64,000 bases of DNA from Sphingorhabdus sp. 109 (GTDB taxonomy: Bacteria > Pseudomonadota > Alphaproteobacteria > Sphingomonadales > Sphingomonadaceae), in NCBI RefSeq assembly GCF_902506555.1, contig NZ_LR732707.1, forward strand, positions 2,379,290-2,443,289, written 5' to 3'. How positions within the stretch are numbered: the first letter of the stretch is position 1; each line of letters opens with the position of its first letter. The notes beneath the pieces were generated by a model that worked only from the letters and a program-made list of their open reading frames with translations, had not been told where the DNA came from and did not search any database. Of this stretch, positions 42,164 through 51,729 are shown piece by piece. The position numbers were made by a program, and so were the translations under genes.

Positions 42164-44754
42164 TCTGCGGCCTCCAATTTGATGTCCTGCGCCTCGATCA
42201 GCAATTTGGAAAGCGCAGGGCGGCAACTGCCGCAATTTGTCCCGGCATTCAATGCCGTGCCGATATCGTCCAGACTGGTGAGCGATTGCTCGCCAATGGC
42301 GCCGACAATCTGTTTAACGCCCACGTTGAAACAGACGCACAGGATTGCGCCCTTATCCGGTCCGGCGACTTTCGGGCGTGCTGCGAGCAAGGATGGAGCA
42401 TCCGCCTGTTCCTCGCTGACCAATTGTGCCGCAATCCATTCCCGTGATGGAAGTTGACCGTCGCGCGTCACGAAAAGCGCGGCCGCCAGCCTGCCTTCGC
42501 CATCGCGCACGGCAACCCGGCGCATCCCGCGTTTCATGTCGATGGCTTCGAGATGTTCGCCGACAGGGAGCAGTCTGTCCACGTCCATATTGTCTGCGCC
42601 CGCCATTTCGGTAAGCCAACCGCCCGCTATCCTTGCACTCGTCCAATACAGAAGGGCTGGCAATGCCGGTCGCTTGCTGCTGACCAGAAAGGCTTGCCAT
42701 TTCGCTCCGACTGCCTCGATATTGCACGGACTATTTTTATACGCGGGTTGGCCCGATACCGGGTCGACCGTTTGATCGGGCAACCGGTTGGCACGACCAC
42801 CGCCGCTCATCTGATCGGTCCAGTGCATCGGGACGAACATCTCGCCTTTGCGTTGCGCCTCGGTAATCTGCACACGAAAGATGCTATTGCCCTGCGGCGT
42901 CATGATCCGCGCCAACGTACCATCACCAATAGCGCGCTCCCTCGCATCATCCGGGTGAATTTCGACCAGCGCTTCGCGACGATGTTGCGACAGCCGCGGA
43001 CTGAGGCCTGTTCGGGTCATCGTGTGCCATTGATCCCGATAGCGGCCTGTATTGAGGCGGAGCGGAAATGCACGATCAACCGGCGCCGGAGCAGACGGAG
43101 CAACAACAACCAGCCTTGCCTTGCCATCGGCAGAGGTGAATTTCCCCTCCACAAAAGGTGATGCACCACCCCAGGCTTTCGGCACCCAGTCGTCATATTC
43201 GCGATCGCTGGTGCCGACCCATTCGGATATATCCAGCTTGCGCTGGCCGTCGTTGTGAAATCCGGTTTGGGCGGCATATTCGCGGAAAATATCTGCCGGT
43301 CCGCCGAACGCGAAGGCGTTGCCAAATCCCATGCGGCGGGCGACCTCCTGGACGATCCACCAATCGGCCTTTGCCTCGCCGGGGGGCGCGAACAACGAAC
43401 GCTGACGGCTGACGACGCGCTCGCTGTTGGTGACGGTCCCGTTTTTCTCACCCCAGGCGAGCGCCGGCAGCTTCACATCGGCATAGGCAGCCGTGTCGGT
43501 TTCGGCGATAACATCGGACACCACGACAAAATCACAGCGATCCAATGCCTCGCGGACCAAGCCTGCATCCGGCATCGAGACGGCCGGGTTGGTTGCCATG
43601 ACCCAGATCGCCTTGATCTTCCCTTCATGCACATCGCGGAACATGTCGACCGCTTTGCGCCCCGGTTTGCGGGCAATGGTCGGGCTTTTCCAAAAGGACT
43701 GCGCAGCGTCGCATTCTGCATCGGAGAAGCCCATGTGCACGGCCAGCATCGATGCCAGCCCGCCTACCTCCCGCCCGCCCATCGCATTGGGCTGGCCGGT
43801 TATCGAAAACGGTCCTGTTCCCGATTTACCAATCCTCCCCGTGGCCAGATGGAGATTGATAATGGCATTGCCTTTGTCGGTGCCGCCCGCCGACTGGTTC
43901 GCGCCCTGACTGAACAGGGTGACCATTTTGGGATGAGCGGCGACCAGGTCGGCAAGCTGATCGAATGGTTCGGGATCGATACCCGCGGAAGCCGGATCGC
44001 CGGTTAGCCCGTTCCAGAATCCGGTCGGTGTCGCCACATGATCGCGCAAATAATCTTCGTCCAGCAATCCCCTTGTCATCATCTCGGCGAGCAATGCGTT
44101 GAACAAGGCGACGTCCCCGTCGAGCGCGATGGGCAAATGGAGATCGGCACATTCGGCTGTTTCGGTGCGGCGCGGATCAATAACCACCAGCTTCGTCCCG
44201 CGTTCGCTGCGGGCCTTTTCGATGCGCTGCCAGATCACCGGATGACACCATGCGGTGTTCGAACCGACCAGCAGGACGAGGTCGGCATTTTCCAGATCAT
44301 CATAGCTGCAAGGCACCACATCCTCGCCAAAGGCCCGCACATGGGCGGCAACCGCGCTGGCCATGCACAGGCGGCTGTTGGTGTCGATATTGGCGCTGCC
44401 GATAAAGCCTTTCATCAGCTTGTTGGCGACATAATAATCCTCGGTCAGCAACTGGCCGGAGACGTAGAATGCGACGCTGTCGGGGCCATGCTCGCGGACG
44501 GTATCGGCAAAACGATTGGCCACCAGATCGAGAGCCTTGTCCCACTCCGCTCGCTCGCCGGCAACTTCCGGATAGAGCAGGCGTCCTTCGAGACTGACCG
44601 TTTCCGCCAAATGCGTGCCCTTGGAACAAAGCCGTCCGAAATTCGCCGGATGGTCCTCGTCTCCCTTGATGATGATCTCGCGGTCGGCGGTGATTTCGGC
44701 TTTGATACCGCAACCAACGCCGCAATAGGGGCAAGTGGTGCAAATCTTTTTCAC
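42160..44754 (-). CDS. nasA: Assimilatory nitrate reductase catalytic subunit
   Basis: 864 residues, molybdenum bis-MGD enzyme. N-terminal 4Fe-4S ligands C8, C11, C15 (CPYCGVGC) and C43 (RLCSKG), the MGD domain with DTNSRLCMASA, NPAVSMPDA and GTVTNSERVVSRQR, and the C-terminal dinucleotide-binding domain. A BFD-like [2Fe-2S] domain closes the protein (LCVCFNVGVKQI and NCGSCRPAL at about 800-850). It reduces nitrate to nitrite in the cytoplasm. It starts at GTG 44754, overlapping the nirD stop (GTGA). Confidence 0.94.
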   Translation of the reverse strand: MKKICTTCPYCGVGCGIKAEITADREIIIKGDEDHPANFGRLCSKGTHLAETVSLEGRLLYPEVAGERAEWDKALDLVANRFADTVREHGPDSVAFYVSGQLLTEDYYVANKLMKGFIGSANIDTNSRLCMASAVAAHVRAFGEDVVPCSYDDLENADLVLLVGSNTAWCHPVIWQRIEKARSERGTKLVVIDPRRTETAECADLHLPIALDGDVALFNALLAEMMTRGLLDEDYLRDHVATPTGFWNGLTGDPASAGIDPEPFDQLADLVAAHPKMVTLFSQGANQSAGGTDKGNAIINLHLATGRIGKSGTGPFSITGQPNAMGGREVGGLASMLAVHMGFSDAECDAAQSFWKSPTIARKPGRKAVDMFRDVHEGKIKAIWVMATNPAVSMPDAGLVREALDRCDFVVVSDVIAETDTAAYADVKLPALAWGEKNGTVTNSERVVSRQRSLFAPPGEAKADWWIVQEVARRMGFGNAFAFGGPADIFREYAAQTGFHNDGQRKLDISEWVGTSDREYDDWVPKAWGGASPFVEGKFTSADGKARLVVVAPSAPAPVDRAFPLRLNTGRYRDQWHTMTRTGLSPRLSQHRREALVEIHPDDARERAIGDGTLARIMTPQGNSIFRVQITEAQRKGEMFVPMHWTDQMSGGGRANRLPDQTVDPVSGQPAYKNSPCNIEAVGAKWQAFLVSSKRPALPALLYWTSARIAGGWLTEMAGADNMDVDRLLPVGEHLEAIDMKRGMRRVAVRDGEGRLAAALFVTRDGQLPSREWIAAQLVSEEQADAPSLLAARPKVAGPDKGAILCVCFNVGVKQIVGAIGEQSLTSLDDIGTALNAGTNCGSCRPALSKLLIEAQDIKLEAAE

Positions 44755-45095
44755 ACAACCCCGGCCAGGGCAGAAGCACGTTCGATATAAATCCGGCCTG
44801 CGTCAATTTTGACCGGAATAACGGGCACGCAACCCTTGTCTTCGCCCAACGCCTCACCCGTCAGCAGGGAAATCCGCCAGTTATGCAGAGGGCAGGTGAC
44901 GCTGGTGTCATGGACAATGCCCTGGCTCAGCGGCCCGGCCTTGTGCGGACATTTGTTCGCCAGAGCATGGATGCTCCCCGTAGCGGTGCGGAATATCGCT
45001 ATCTCCTGCCCCCCTTGCACCGGCAGGGTCCGCGCTCCCAAAGCCGGCAGCTGCTCGACCGGGCCGATATCGATCCATCTTGCATCAGCCATCAT
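44751..45095 (-). CDS. nirD: Nitrite reductase small subunit
   Basis: 114 residues of the Rieske-like NirD family, with ALANKCPHKAGPLSQGIV and TCPLHNWRISLLTGEA: the C-x-H plus C-x2-H ligands, C49, H51, C69 and H72, are all present as in true Rieske proteins. It assists NirB. The ATG at 45095 overlaps the nirB stop (ATGA); ATG 45092 is also possible. Confidence 0.92.
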   Translation of the reverse strand: MMADARWIDIGPVEQLPALGARTLPVQGGQEIAIFRTATGSIHALANKCPHKAGPLSQGIVHDTSVTCPLHNWRISLLTGEALGEDKGCVPVIPVKIDAGRIYIERASALAGVV

Positions 45096-47599
45096 GCAGG
45101 CTCCAGAACGGAAAAGGGCCGGATTTCGGCGATATGCTTGTGCAGATGACCTTCCGCACCGGCGACCCGTTCCGCCCAGGGATCCTTCTGATGCACCGAC
45201 TGCGCGAACAGAAAACGTTCCTGCAATTCCTTGCGACCCGCCTCGTCCTCGACAATGCGGCCCTTGATATAATCCATACCGACCCTTTCGACCCACGGTG
45301 CCGTGCGATCGAGATAGCGCGCTTCCTCCCGGTAGAGCTGGATGAAGGCGGCCATATATTCGAGCGCCTGCTCTTCGGTTTCGACCTTGCAGAGGAAGTC
45401 GGTGCCGCGCAGATGGATCCCGCCATTACCGCCAACGCTCAGTTCATAGCCACTGTCGACACAGATGATTCCGAGATCCTTGATCGATGCCTCTGCACAA
45501 TTGCGCGGACAGCCCGACACGGCGATCTTGAATTTATGCGGCATCCAGCTGCCCCAGGTCATCTGTTCGGCCTTGATCCCGAGACCGGTCGAGTCCTGCG
45601 TACCAAAGCGGCACCATTCGCTACCGACACAGGTTTTGACCGTGCGCAGCGCCTTGCCATAAGCATGGCCGGACACCATCCCGGCGGCGTTCAGGTCGGC
45701 CCAGATTGCCGGGAGATCCTCTTTCTTGATACCGAAAATATCCAGCCTTTGGCCGCCGGTGACCTTCACCAGCCGCGCTTCATATTTGTCGGCGGCATCG
45801 GCAATCGCGCGCAACTCGTTCGGGGTGGTAATCCCGCCCCACATTCTGGGGACAACCGAATAGGTACCGTCTTTCTGGATATTCGCGTGCATCCGCTCGT
45901 TGACGAACCGGCTTTGCGGGTCTTCTTCATGCTCCGTGGGCCAGGCGCACAGCAGATAATAGTTGAGCGCCGGACGACAGGAAGCGCAGCCGTCTGCCGT
46001 GGTCCAGTGCAGTTCCTGCATCACCTGAGGAATCGACTTCAGCTCTTTTTCGAGGATATTGCGCCGCACATCCTCATGCGTGAAACTGGTACATTTGCAC
46101 ATTGGCGTAACCTTGCGTTCGCCGTCATAATCGTCACCCAAAGAGAGGCTGAGCAAACTTTCCACCAGGCCTGTGCAGGATCCGCAACTGGCCGATGCCT
46201 TGCAACCGGCGCGAACACTGTCGAGGTCGCCGGCTCCGCCATCGATGCACGCGACAACCTGTCCCTTGGTTACGCCGTTGCAGCCGCAGATTTCTGCGTC
46301 TTGGGACAATGCTGCAACGGCGCTATCAGGGTCCAGCGTGGCCCCTCCTGAAGCAAAAGCCTGACCAAAAATAAGCGCTTCGCGGATATCGGATATGTCT
46401 TCTTGGCGTTTCAGAAGATCGAAATACCAACTGCCGTCTGCTGTGTCTCCGTATAGCACAGCTCCGATCAACCGGTCTCCCTTCACCACCACCCGCTTGT
46501 AAACCCCGCGGGACGCGTCGCGCATGACAATGTCTTCGGTGTCGGCGCCGCCAGAAAAATCGCCGGCAGAGAACAGGTTGATCCCGGACACTTTCAGTTT
46601 GGTCGCGGTAACGGAACCGACATATCCGGATGGAGTGCTGGTCATGAAATCCGCGAGAGCCCGGCACATTTCCCACAGAGGTGCGACCAGCCCGTAGCAG
46701 GCGCCGCGATGCTGCACGCATTCCCCGACCGCCACTATCGCCGGATCGCTGGTTACCATATTGTCGTCCACGACGATGCCGCGCTCGACTTCCAGTTCCG
46801 CCAGTTTGGCCAGACCTGTCGACGGCTTAATCCCGACCGCCATGACGACAAGATCGGCCTCGATTTCGGTCCCGTCCTTGAGCTTTACGCCAGTGACATG
46901 GCTGTCTCCCAATATTTCCGCAGTATCGGCCTGGGTAATGATCGTTTGCCCGCGCCGTTCCAGCTCGCTTCGCAGCAGAAAACCTGCCGCTTCATCCAGC
47001 TGTCGCTCCATCAGGGTCGGCATCAAATGCAAGACGGTGACCTTCATCCCGCGCAGGGAGAGACCGTGCGCCGCTTCCAACCCCAGAAGACCGCCGCCGA
47101 TCACGACGGCATTGCCGCCGGTCTCTGCCGCTGTCAGCATTTTGTCGACGTCATCAAGATCGCGGAAGGTGATAACGCCCGGCAGCTTGTGTCCCGGCAC
47201 CGGAATGATGAACGGATCGGACCCCGTGGCAATCAGCAGCCGATCATATGGCGTCACCCGGCCCGAGGCACTGACCACCTCTCTGGCTTCGCGTTTGATC
47301 GCTATGACAGCATCGCCGCTAACCAATTCTATGCCGTTATCATCATACCAGCTTTGATCATTGATAATGATGTCTTCGAAGCTCTTGTCGCCGGCCAGAA
47401 CCGGAGACAGCATGATCCGGTCATAGTTGACCCGGGGTTCCGCTCCAAAGATGGTGATCGCATAGCGGTCCCCATCACGGGCGAGAATTTCCTCCACGGC
47501 ACGACAACCGGCCATGCCATTGCCAATGACGACAAGGCGTTCACGGGCCTGCCCGGAAGCCTTTTCCTGCTGAACGTTAGTTATAACCGGTGCATTCAT
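45092..47599 (-). CDS. nirB: Nitrite reductase (NAD(P)H) large subunit
   Basis: 835 residues. An FAD/NADH reductase part (LVVIGNGMAGCRAVEEIL; AVVIGGGLLGLEAAHGLSL), a [2Fe-2S] BFD region (CGCNGVTKGQVVACID, CKASASCGSC), then the sirohaem domain with TCVGSEWCRFGTQDSTGLG and SGCPRNCAEASIKD carrying the 4Fe-4S/sirohaem cysteines. It reduces nitrite to ammonium with six electrons. It starts 16 bases after the porin stop and overlaps nirD. Confidence 0.95.
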   Translation of the reverse strand: MNAPVITNVQQEKASGQARERLVVIGNGMAGCRAVEEILARDGDRYAITIFGAEPRVNYDRIMLSPVLAGDKSFEDIIINDQSWYDDNGIELVSGDAVIAIKREAREVVSASGRVTPYDRLLIATGSDPFIIPVPGHKLPGVITFRDLDDVDKMLTAAETGGNAVVIGGGLLGLEAAHGLSLRGMKVTVLHLMPTLMERQLDEAAGFLLRSELERRGQTIITQADTAEILGDSHVTGVKLKDGTEIEADLVVMAVGIKPSTGLAKLAELEVERGIVVDDNMVTSDPAIVAVGECVQHRGACYGLVAPLWEMCRALADFMTSTPSGYVGSVTATKLKVSGINLFSAGDFSGGADTEDIVMRDASRGVYKRVVVKGDRLIGAVLYGDTADGSWYFDLLKRQEDISDIREALIFGQAFASGGATLDPDSAVAALSQDAEICGCNGVTKGQVVACIDGGAGDLDSVRAGCKASASCGSCTGLVESLLSLSLGDDYDGERKVTPMCKCTSFTHEDVRRNILEKELKSIPQVMQELHWTTADGCASCRPALNYYLLCAWPTEHEEDPQSRFVNERMHANIQKDGTYSVVPRMWGGITTPNELRAIADAADKYEARLVKVTGGQRLDIFGIKKEDLPAIWADLNAAGMVSGHAYGKALRTVKTCVGSEWCRFGTQDSTGLGIKAEQMTWGSWMPHKFKIAVSGCPRNCAEASIKDLGIICVDSGYELSVGGNGGIHLRGTDFLCKVETEEQALEYMAAFIQLYREEARYLDRTAPWVERVGMDYIKGRIVEDEAGRKELQERFLFAQSVHQKDPWAERVAGAEGHLHKHIAEIRPFSVLEPA

Positions 47600-47615
47600 T
47601 TACAAATTCCAGTTG

Positions 47616-48848
47616 TTAAAAACTATATCCCAGCCGCAGCCAGAATTTCTCCGTATCGACGCCATAGCTGTCGGCGTTGTAGTTGGCGTATTTGAGACCG
47701 ACGCTGAAGATGCTGACCTTGAAGTTGAGTGCTGCATCAAATTCCGTGCCGTATTTGATGCTGCCGACATCGCTGCGAAAATCATGATAGGCTGCGCTTG
47801 CGGTGATACCGCCGAGCAGATTGACCTTCTTGCTGATGCTGACATATTTGTCTTCCAGCCCCGCCGGCGGCGTGCTGAGGAAGACATCCGCCCAGCCGTT
47901 GAACTTGTGCAATGTGGCATGCGGGGTCTGGAACCGATTTCCTGCGCGATCGGCACCCAGGCTTTCGTAACCCAGCGTCAGGCCGAAGCCGGAAAAGGAC
48001 GTGCCGACCGAACCGGCGATATAGTCGACCGAATAATTGGCGGGATTGGCTTTATAGTCTTTCTGCACAGCATAGCTGCCCGCGAGATTTAGCGTAAAAC
48101 CTTCGGAAACCGGAAGCTTGGCTGTTGCACGCAGGCCGTAGGTGGCCGAAGAATTCAGCGAAACCGGCTGGCCGGCGTCAAAGTCGAGCAGATAGGCAAA
48201 GCCCTTCAGATTGACCGGCCCGGCTTTTACGCCTGCGCCCAAGAATATCAGGTCTCCATCAAAAGCTTCGCGCGTTCCGGCGTCCGCGCCAAATATCGTG
48301 CGCTGGGAAACGGCATAAGCGGCTTCCAGCGTCAGAGGTTTCAGCGCCGTGAGCGATGCACTGATGGCATCGAAAGTCTGTTCATTCTGCCGCCAGCCAA
48401 CGCTGCCCACGAAACGCTGGTCATCAATGTTGATTCTCTGGCGCCCGACGGTGAGGCTGCCCTTGTCCTTCTTGGCGAATTTCAGCTGAATGCGGTTCAG
48501 TTCGATATTTTCCGGGTCGGCGACGACGGAAAATGGTTCGACGCCATTGCCTGCATTGGTGTCATTATAGTCATTTATAATGCCCAGCGTCGCTTCGCTC
48601 TCGACGAGAAATGAAAGCCCGATATCACTGGCCAGTTCCAAACCAGCGCGTGTCCGCAATGTCAAAGAGTCCGCGCTGGTTAACGGCTGGTCGACATGCT
48701 CGTATGCAAGCCGGGCGTCGAAAATCGGATCCAGGGTCAAACCTTCGGCAACCACCACCGGATCGCCGGTCTTCGCCAGGGCAAAGGAAGGTGTCGCCAG
48801 CGCGACTCCCGATAATAGTCCAATCGAAATGATATTTCTTTTTTTCAT
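47616..48848 (-). CDS. Outer-membrane porin, alginate-export/nitrate type
   Basis: 410 residues. Signal peptide MKKRNIISIGLLSGVALATPSFALA, then an antiparallel beta-barrel (FDARLAYEHVDQPL; IELNRIQLKFAKKDKGSLTVGRQRINIDDQRFVG) ending KFWLRLGYSF. The alginate-export-like barrel is often found in nitrate operons of this group, where it probably admits nitrate. It sits between the ABC transporter genes and nirB. Confidence 0.85.
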   Translation of the reverse strand: MKKRNIISIGLLSGVALATPSFALAKTGDPVVVAEGLTLDPIFDARLAYEHVDQPLTSADSLTLRTRAGLELASDIGLSFLVESEATLGIINDYNDTNAGNGVEPFSVVADPENIELNRIQLKFAKKDKGSLTVGRQRINIDDQRFVGSVGWRQNEQTFDAISASLTALKPLTLEAAYAVSQRTIFGADAGTREAFDGDLIFLGAGVKAGPVNLKGFAYLLDFDAGQPVSLNSSATYGLRATAKLPVSEGFTLNLAGSYAVQKDYKANPANYSVDYIAGSVGTSFSGFGLTLGYESLGADRAGNRFQTPHATLHKFNGWADVFLSTPPAGLEDKYVSISKKVNLLGGITASAAYHDFRSDVGSIKYGTEFDAALNFKVSIFSVGLKYANYNADSYGVDTEKFWLRLGYSF

Positions 48849-48895
48849 TTTCTTCCCTGTCAAAGATCATCTCTCGTGCCGGGCATCCTCTCGGT

Positions 48896-50623
48896 TCAGG
48901 CCGCTTCCTGCTGCGTGCTCTTGTTCGGATTTCCATGTTCATATTCGGCCAGAAACTGCAGGACTTCCTGCCGGTAAGCGTAAAATTTCGGATGTTCGAG
49001 CAGCGCCTTGCGATCACGTGGCCGTGGCAGATCGACATCGAGTATCTTGCCAATGGTAGCCTGAGGGCCATTCGTCATCATCACCACCCGGTCGGCGAGC
49101 AATATCGCCTCATCAACATCATGGGTGACCATGATGGCGGTGACTTTCGTTCGGTTCCAAACCTCGATCAAGACATCCTGGAGATCCCAGCGGGTGAGGC
49201 TGTCGAGCATGCCAAAGGGCTCGTCGAGCAACAGCAATTTGGGAGACAAAGCGAAAGCGCGCGCTATGCCAACCCGCTGGCGCATGCCGTTCGACATGTC
49301 GGCGGCGGTTTTGTCCATGGCATCGCCAAGACCAACGCGGTCCAGATAATATTCGATGATGTCCTTGCGTTCCGAACGCGTGCTGTGCGGATAGACCCGT
49401 TCCACGCCGAGGGCGACATTCTGTCTGGCGGTCAGCCATGGCATCAATGACGGAGCCTGGAATACGACGGCCTTGTCGGGCCCGGCAACATCAACTTCCC
49501 GTCCGTCCAATATGATCCCGCCATCGCTGATCTCGTTCAGTCCGGCAGCCATTGTGAGCACGGTTGACTTGCCGCAACCGGAGTGGCCAATCAGCGAAAT
49601 AAACTCCCCCTTGTCCATCAGGATATTTACATCCTCGACCACCGTCAGCGGACCTTTGGGCGTTGGGTAGATTTTCTTGAGTTTGAAAAACTCGAGATAG
49701 CGCGTTTTGATCGGGCTTTGTGCTGCATCAAGATAGGCCTGCGGCAAATTCGTCTGCTCGCCTTCTTGCGCGCCTGAGAGGTCCAGGGGCGTGATATCCG
49801 GCAGATCCGCGGATTCGGACGCAACCGCTTTTTGATCACTGCTCAATATATCAAGATAGCCAACAATCTTATTGCGCAGGGTTTTATATGCCGCATCTTC
49901 ATTCATTGCCTCGCGCTGGCGGGGACGCTCGATATCGACATCGAATATCTTGCCAATGGTGGCCGATGGGGCCGGGGTCAGGATCGCCACACTGTCGGCA
50001 AGCAGCAGCGCTTCATCCACATCGTTGGTTACCAGAACAATCGTCCGCTTTTCGTGTTTGCGGATGCGCTCGATCTCGTCCTGCAATTTTGCCCGGGTCA
50101 GCGCATCGAGCGCCGACAAAGGCTCGTCCATCAGCAGGATTTCGGGCTCCATCGCAAGGGCGCGCGCAACCGCGACGCGCTGCCGCATGCCTCCCGACAG
50201 CTGGGCCGGCTTGCGATCCATCGCGTGATCCAGACCGACCAGTTCGATTTTCTGACGCACCAGCGCCGCGCGCTCTTCCCTGGACTTGTCCTGATGAACC
50301 GCATCGACCGCCAGTGCGACATTGGCTTCAACGCTCAGCCAGGGGAACAACGAATAGCTCTGGAAGACCAAGCCACGATCCTTGCCCGGTCCTTCGCACG
50401 GCGCGCCCTTGACCAGCACTTCCCCGCTATCGGCTTCGGCCAGTCCGGCGATGCAATTTATCAATGTGGTCTTGCCGGCACCGGAAAAACCGAGAATGGC
50501 GATAAACTCTCCCTCGGCGACATCAAGGTTGATGTTGTCGAGAACATCAGTCCGGATTCCGGACCCGTCGACAAAGGACTTGCTGACGTTGTTCAGGGAT
50601 AGGATGGGAAGGCTATGGGTCAC
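48896..50623 (-). CDS. Nitrate ABC transporter ATPase with two fused ATP-binding domains
   Basis: 575 residues. The first ABC module carries Walker A GFSGAGKTT (about 45-53), signature LSGGMRQRV and Walker B ILLMDEPLSALDA. The second, from about 310, has GHSGCGKST, signature MSNGMRQRV (Ser-Asn in place of the standard SG) and LLLLDEPFGMLDS. Each is like NrtD/SsuB, so one chain provides both halves of the ATPase dimer. This fused form differs from cyanobacterial NrtC, where the second half is a substrate-binding domain. Confidence 0.92.
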   Translation of the reverse strand: MTHSLPILSLNNVSKSFVDGSGIRTDVLDNINLDVAEGEFIAILGFSGAGKTTLINCIAGLAEADSGEVLVKGAPCEGPGKDRGLVFQSYSLFPWLSVEANVALAVDAVHQDKSREERAALVRQKIELVGLDHAMDRKPAQLSGGMRQRVAVARALAMEPEILLMDEPLSALDALTRAKLQDEIERIRKHEKRTIVLVTNDVDEALLLADSVAILTPAPSATIGKIFDVDIERPRQREAMNEDAAYKTLRNKIVGYLDILSSDQKAVASESADLPDITPLDLSGAQEGEQTNLPQAYLDAAQSPIKTRYLEFFKLKKIYPTPKGPLTVVEDVNILMDKGEFISLIGHSGCGKSTVLTMAAGLNEISDGGIILDGREVDVAGPDKAVVFQAPSLMPWLTARQNVALGVERVYPHSTRSERKDIIEYYLDRVGLGDAMDKTAADMSNGMRQRVGIARAFALSPKLLLLDEPFGMLDSLTRWDLQDVLIEVWNRTKVTAIMVTHDVDEAILLADRVVMMTNGPQATIGKILDVDLPRPRDRKALLEHPKFYAYRQEVLQFLAEYEHGNPNKSTQQEAA

Positions 50624-50633
50624 AATATCCTCC

Positions 50634-51701
50634 TCAAACCGTACGATTGCGACTGGCGAAATTTTGCAGAAGCATCATGATCCGGTCGAGCAGGAAACCG
50701 ATCAGGCCGATCACGATGACAGCGAACATGATGCGGGCGAGCGACTGGCTGGATCCGTTCTGGAATTCGTCCCAGACAAATTTGCCAAGTCCGGGGTTTT
50801 GCGCGAGCATTTCCGCGGCGATCAGAACCATCCAGCCCACGCCAAGCGACAGGCGCATGCCGGTAAAAATATAGGGGAGCGCAGAGGGCAGAACCAGACG
50901 AGTGAGTTTGGCAAACCAGCCAAGCCGAAGCACCTTGCCGACGTTGAGTAAGTCCTTGTCGATCGATGCGGCGCCGATCGCGGTGTTGATAAGCGTCGAC
51001 CAGAGCGAACAAAGCATCACGACGATCGCAGAAATTACAAAGCTTTTTGGTAAGGTCGGATCCGGATCGGTCATCGTTGCCGAAATCACCATGGTAACAA
51101 TCGGAAGCCAAGCCAGCGGACTGACTGGTTTCATGATCTGTACGATCGGGTTGATCGCGGCGTTGAATGTTTTGGACAGTCCGCAGATCAGGCCGAGCGG
51201 CACGGCGATTATCGTGGCCAGAGCGAAGCCCAGGGCCACCGTCGCCAGGGACGTCCAGATCTGGTCCAGAAAAGTGGGCGGACCACTAAATTCAAAATTC
51301 CGTGTTTCGCCACCATTGGCAACTGCAGCTGCATTTCTGGCGTCCTGAGCAGTATAAAATTCCGCTTTCTGTTCTTGGATAGCGGTCCATTCATCAAAAA
51401 GCGCTACGCCCTGAGCCGAAACTTCGACCGGTCCCGGCAGACTGCCGAGCGAAGTGTCTACCTGCGGCGCAAGAACCGCCCACAGAGCCAGAAAAGCCAG
51501 AATTCCAACGATCGGTGCGGCGAGGCTTTTCGTCCAGGCAACCAACATTTGAGGATCAAGGAAGCTCCGGTTCGGCGCATTGGAACTCGTAGCAACCCGT
51601 GTAGCGGGATCGGCATCGACAGCGCCATTGAGTTGCCTTGACTTCACCGTATCTTCAAGACCGGTATCGGGCTCTATTGGGTTCGCAGCGACGGTCGCCA
51701 T
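50634..51701 (-). CDS. nrtB: Nitrate ABC transporter permease
   Basis: 355 residues of the SsuC/NrtB permease type, with six membrane segments and the EAA-like loop in GMRLSLGVGWMVLIAAEMLAQNPGLGKFVWDEFQN. A soluble stretch of about 75 residues follows the first segment. ATG 51701 has AAAGGA upstream; ATG 51722 lacks one. It passes nitrate across the inner membrane with the fused ATPase and NrtA. Confidence 0.92.
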   Translation of the reverse strand: MATVAANPIEPDTGLEDTVKSRQLNGAVDADPATRVATSSNAPNRSFLDPQMLVAWTKSLAAPIVGILAFLALWAVLAPQVDTSLGSLPGPVEVSAQGVALFDEWTAIQEQKAEFYTAQDARNAAAVANGGETRNFEFSGPPTFLDQIWTSLATVALGFALATIIAVPLGLICGLSKTFNAAINPIVQIMKPVSPLAWLPIVTMVISATMTDPDPTLPKSFVISAIVVMLCSLWSTLINTAIGAASIDKDLLNVGKVLRLGWFAKLTRLVLPSALPYIFTGMRLSLGVGWMVLIAAEMLAQNPGLGKFVWDEFQNGSSQSLARIMFAVIVIGLIGFLLDRIMMLLQNFASRNRTV

Positions 51702-51729
51702 GTCTTTGGTTCCTTTATTCATCAGAAGC

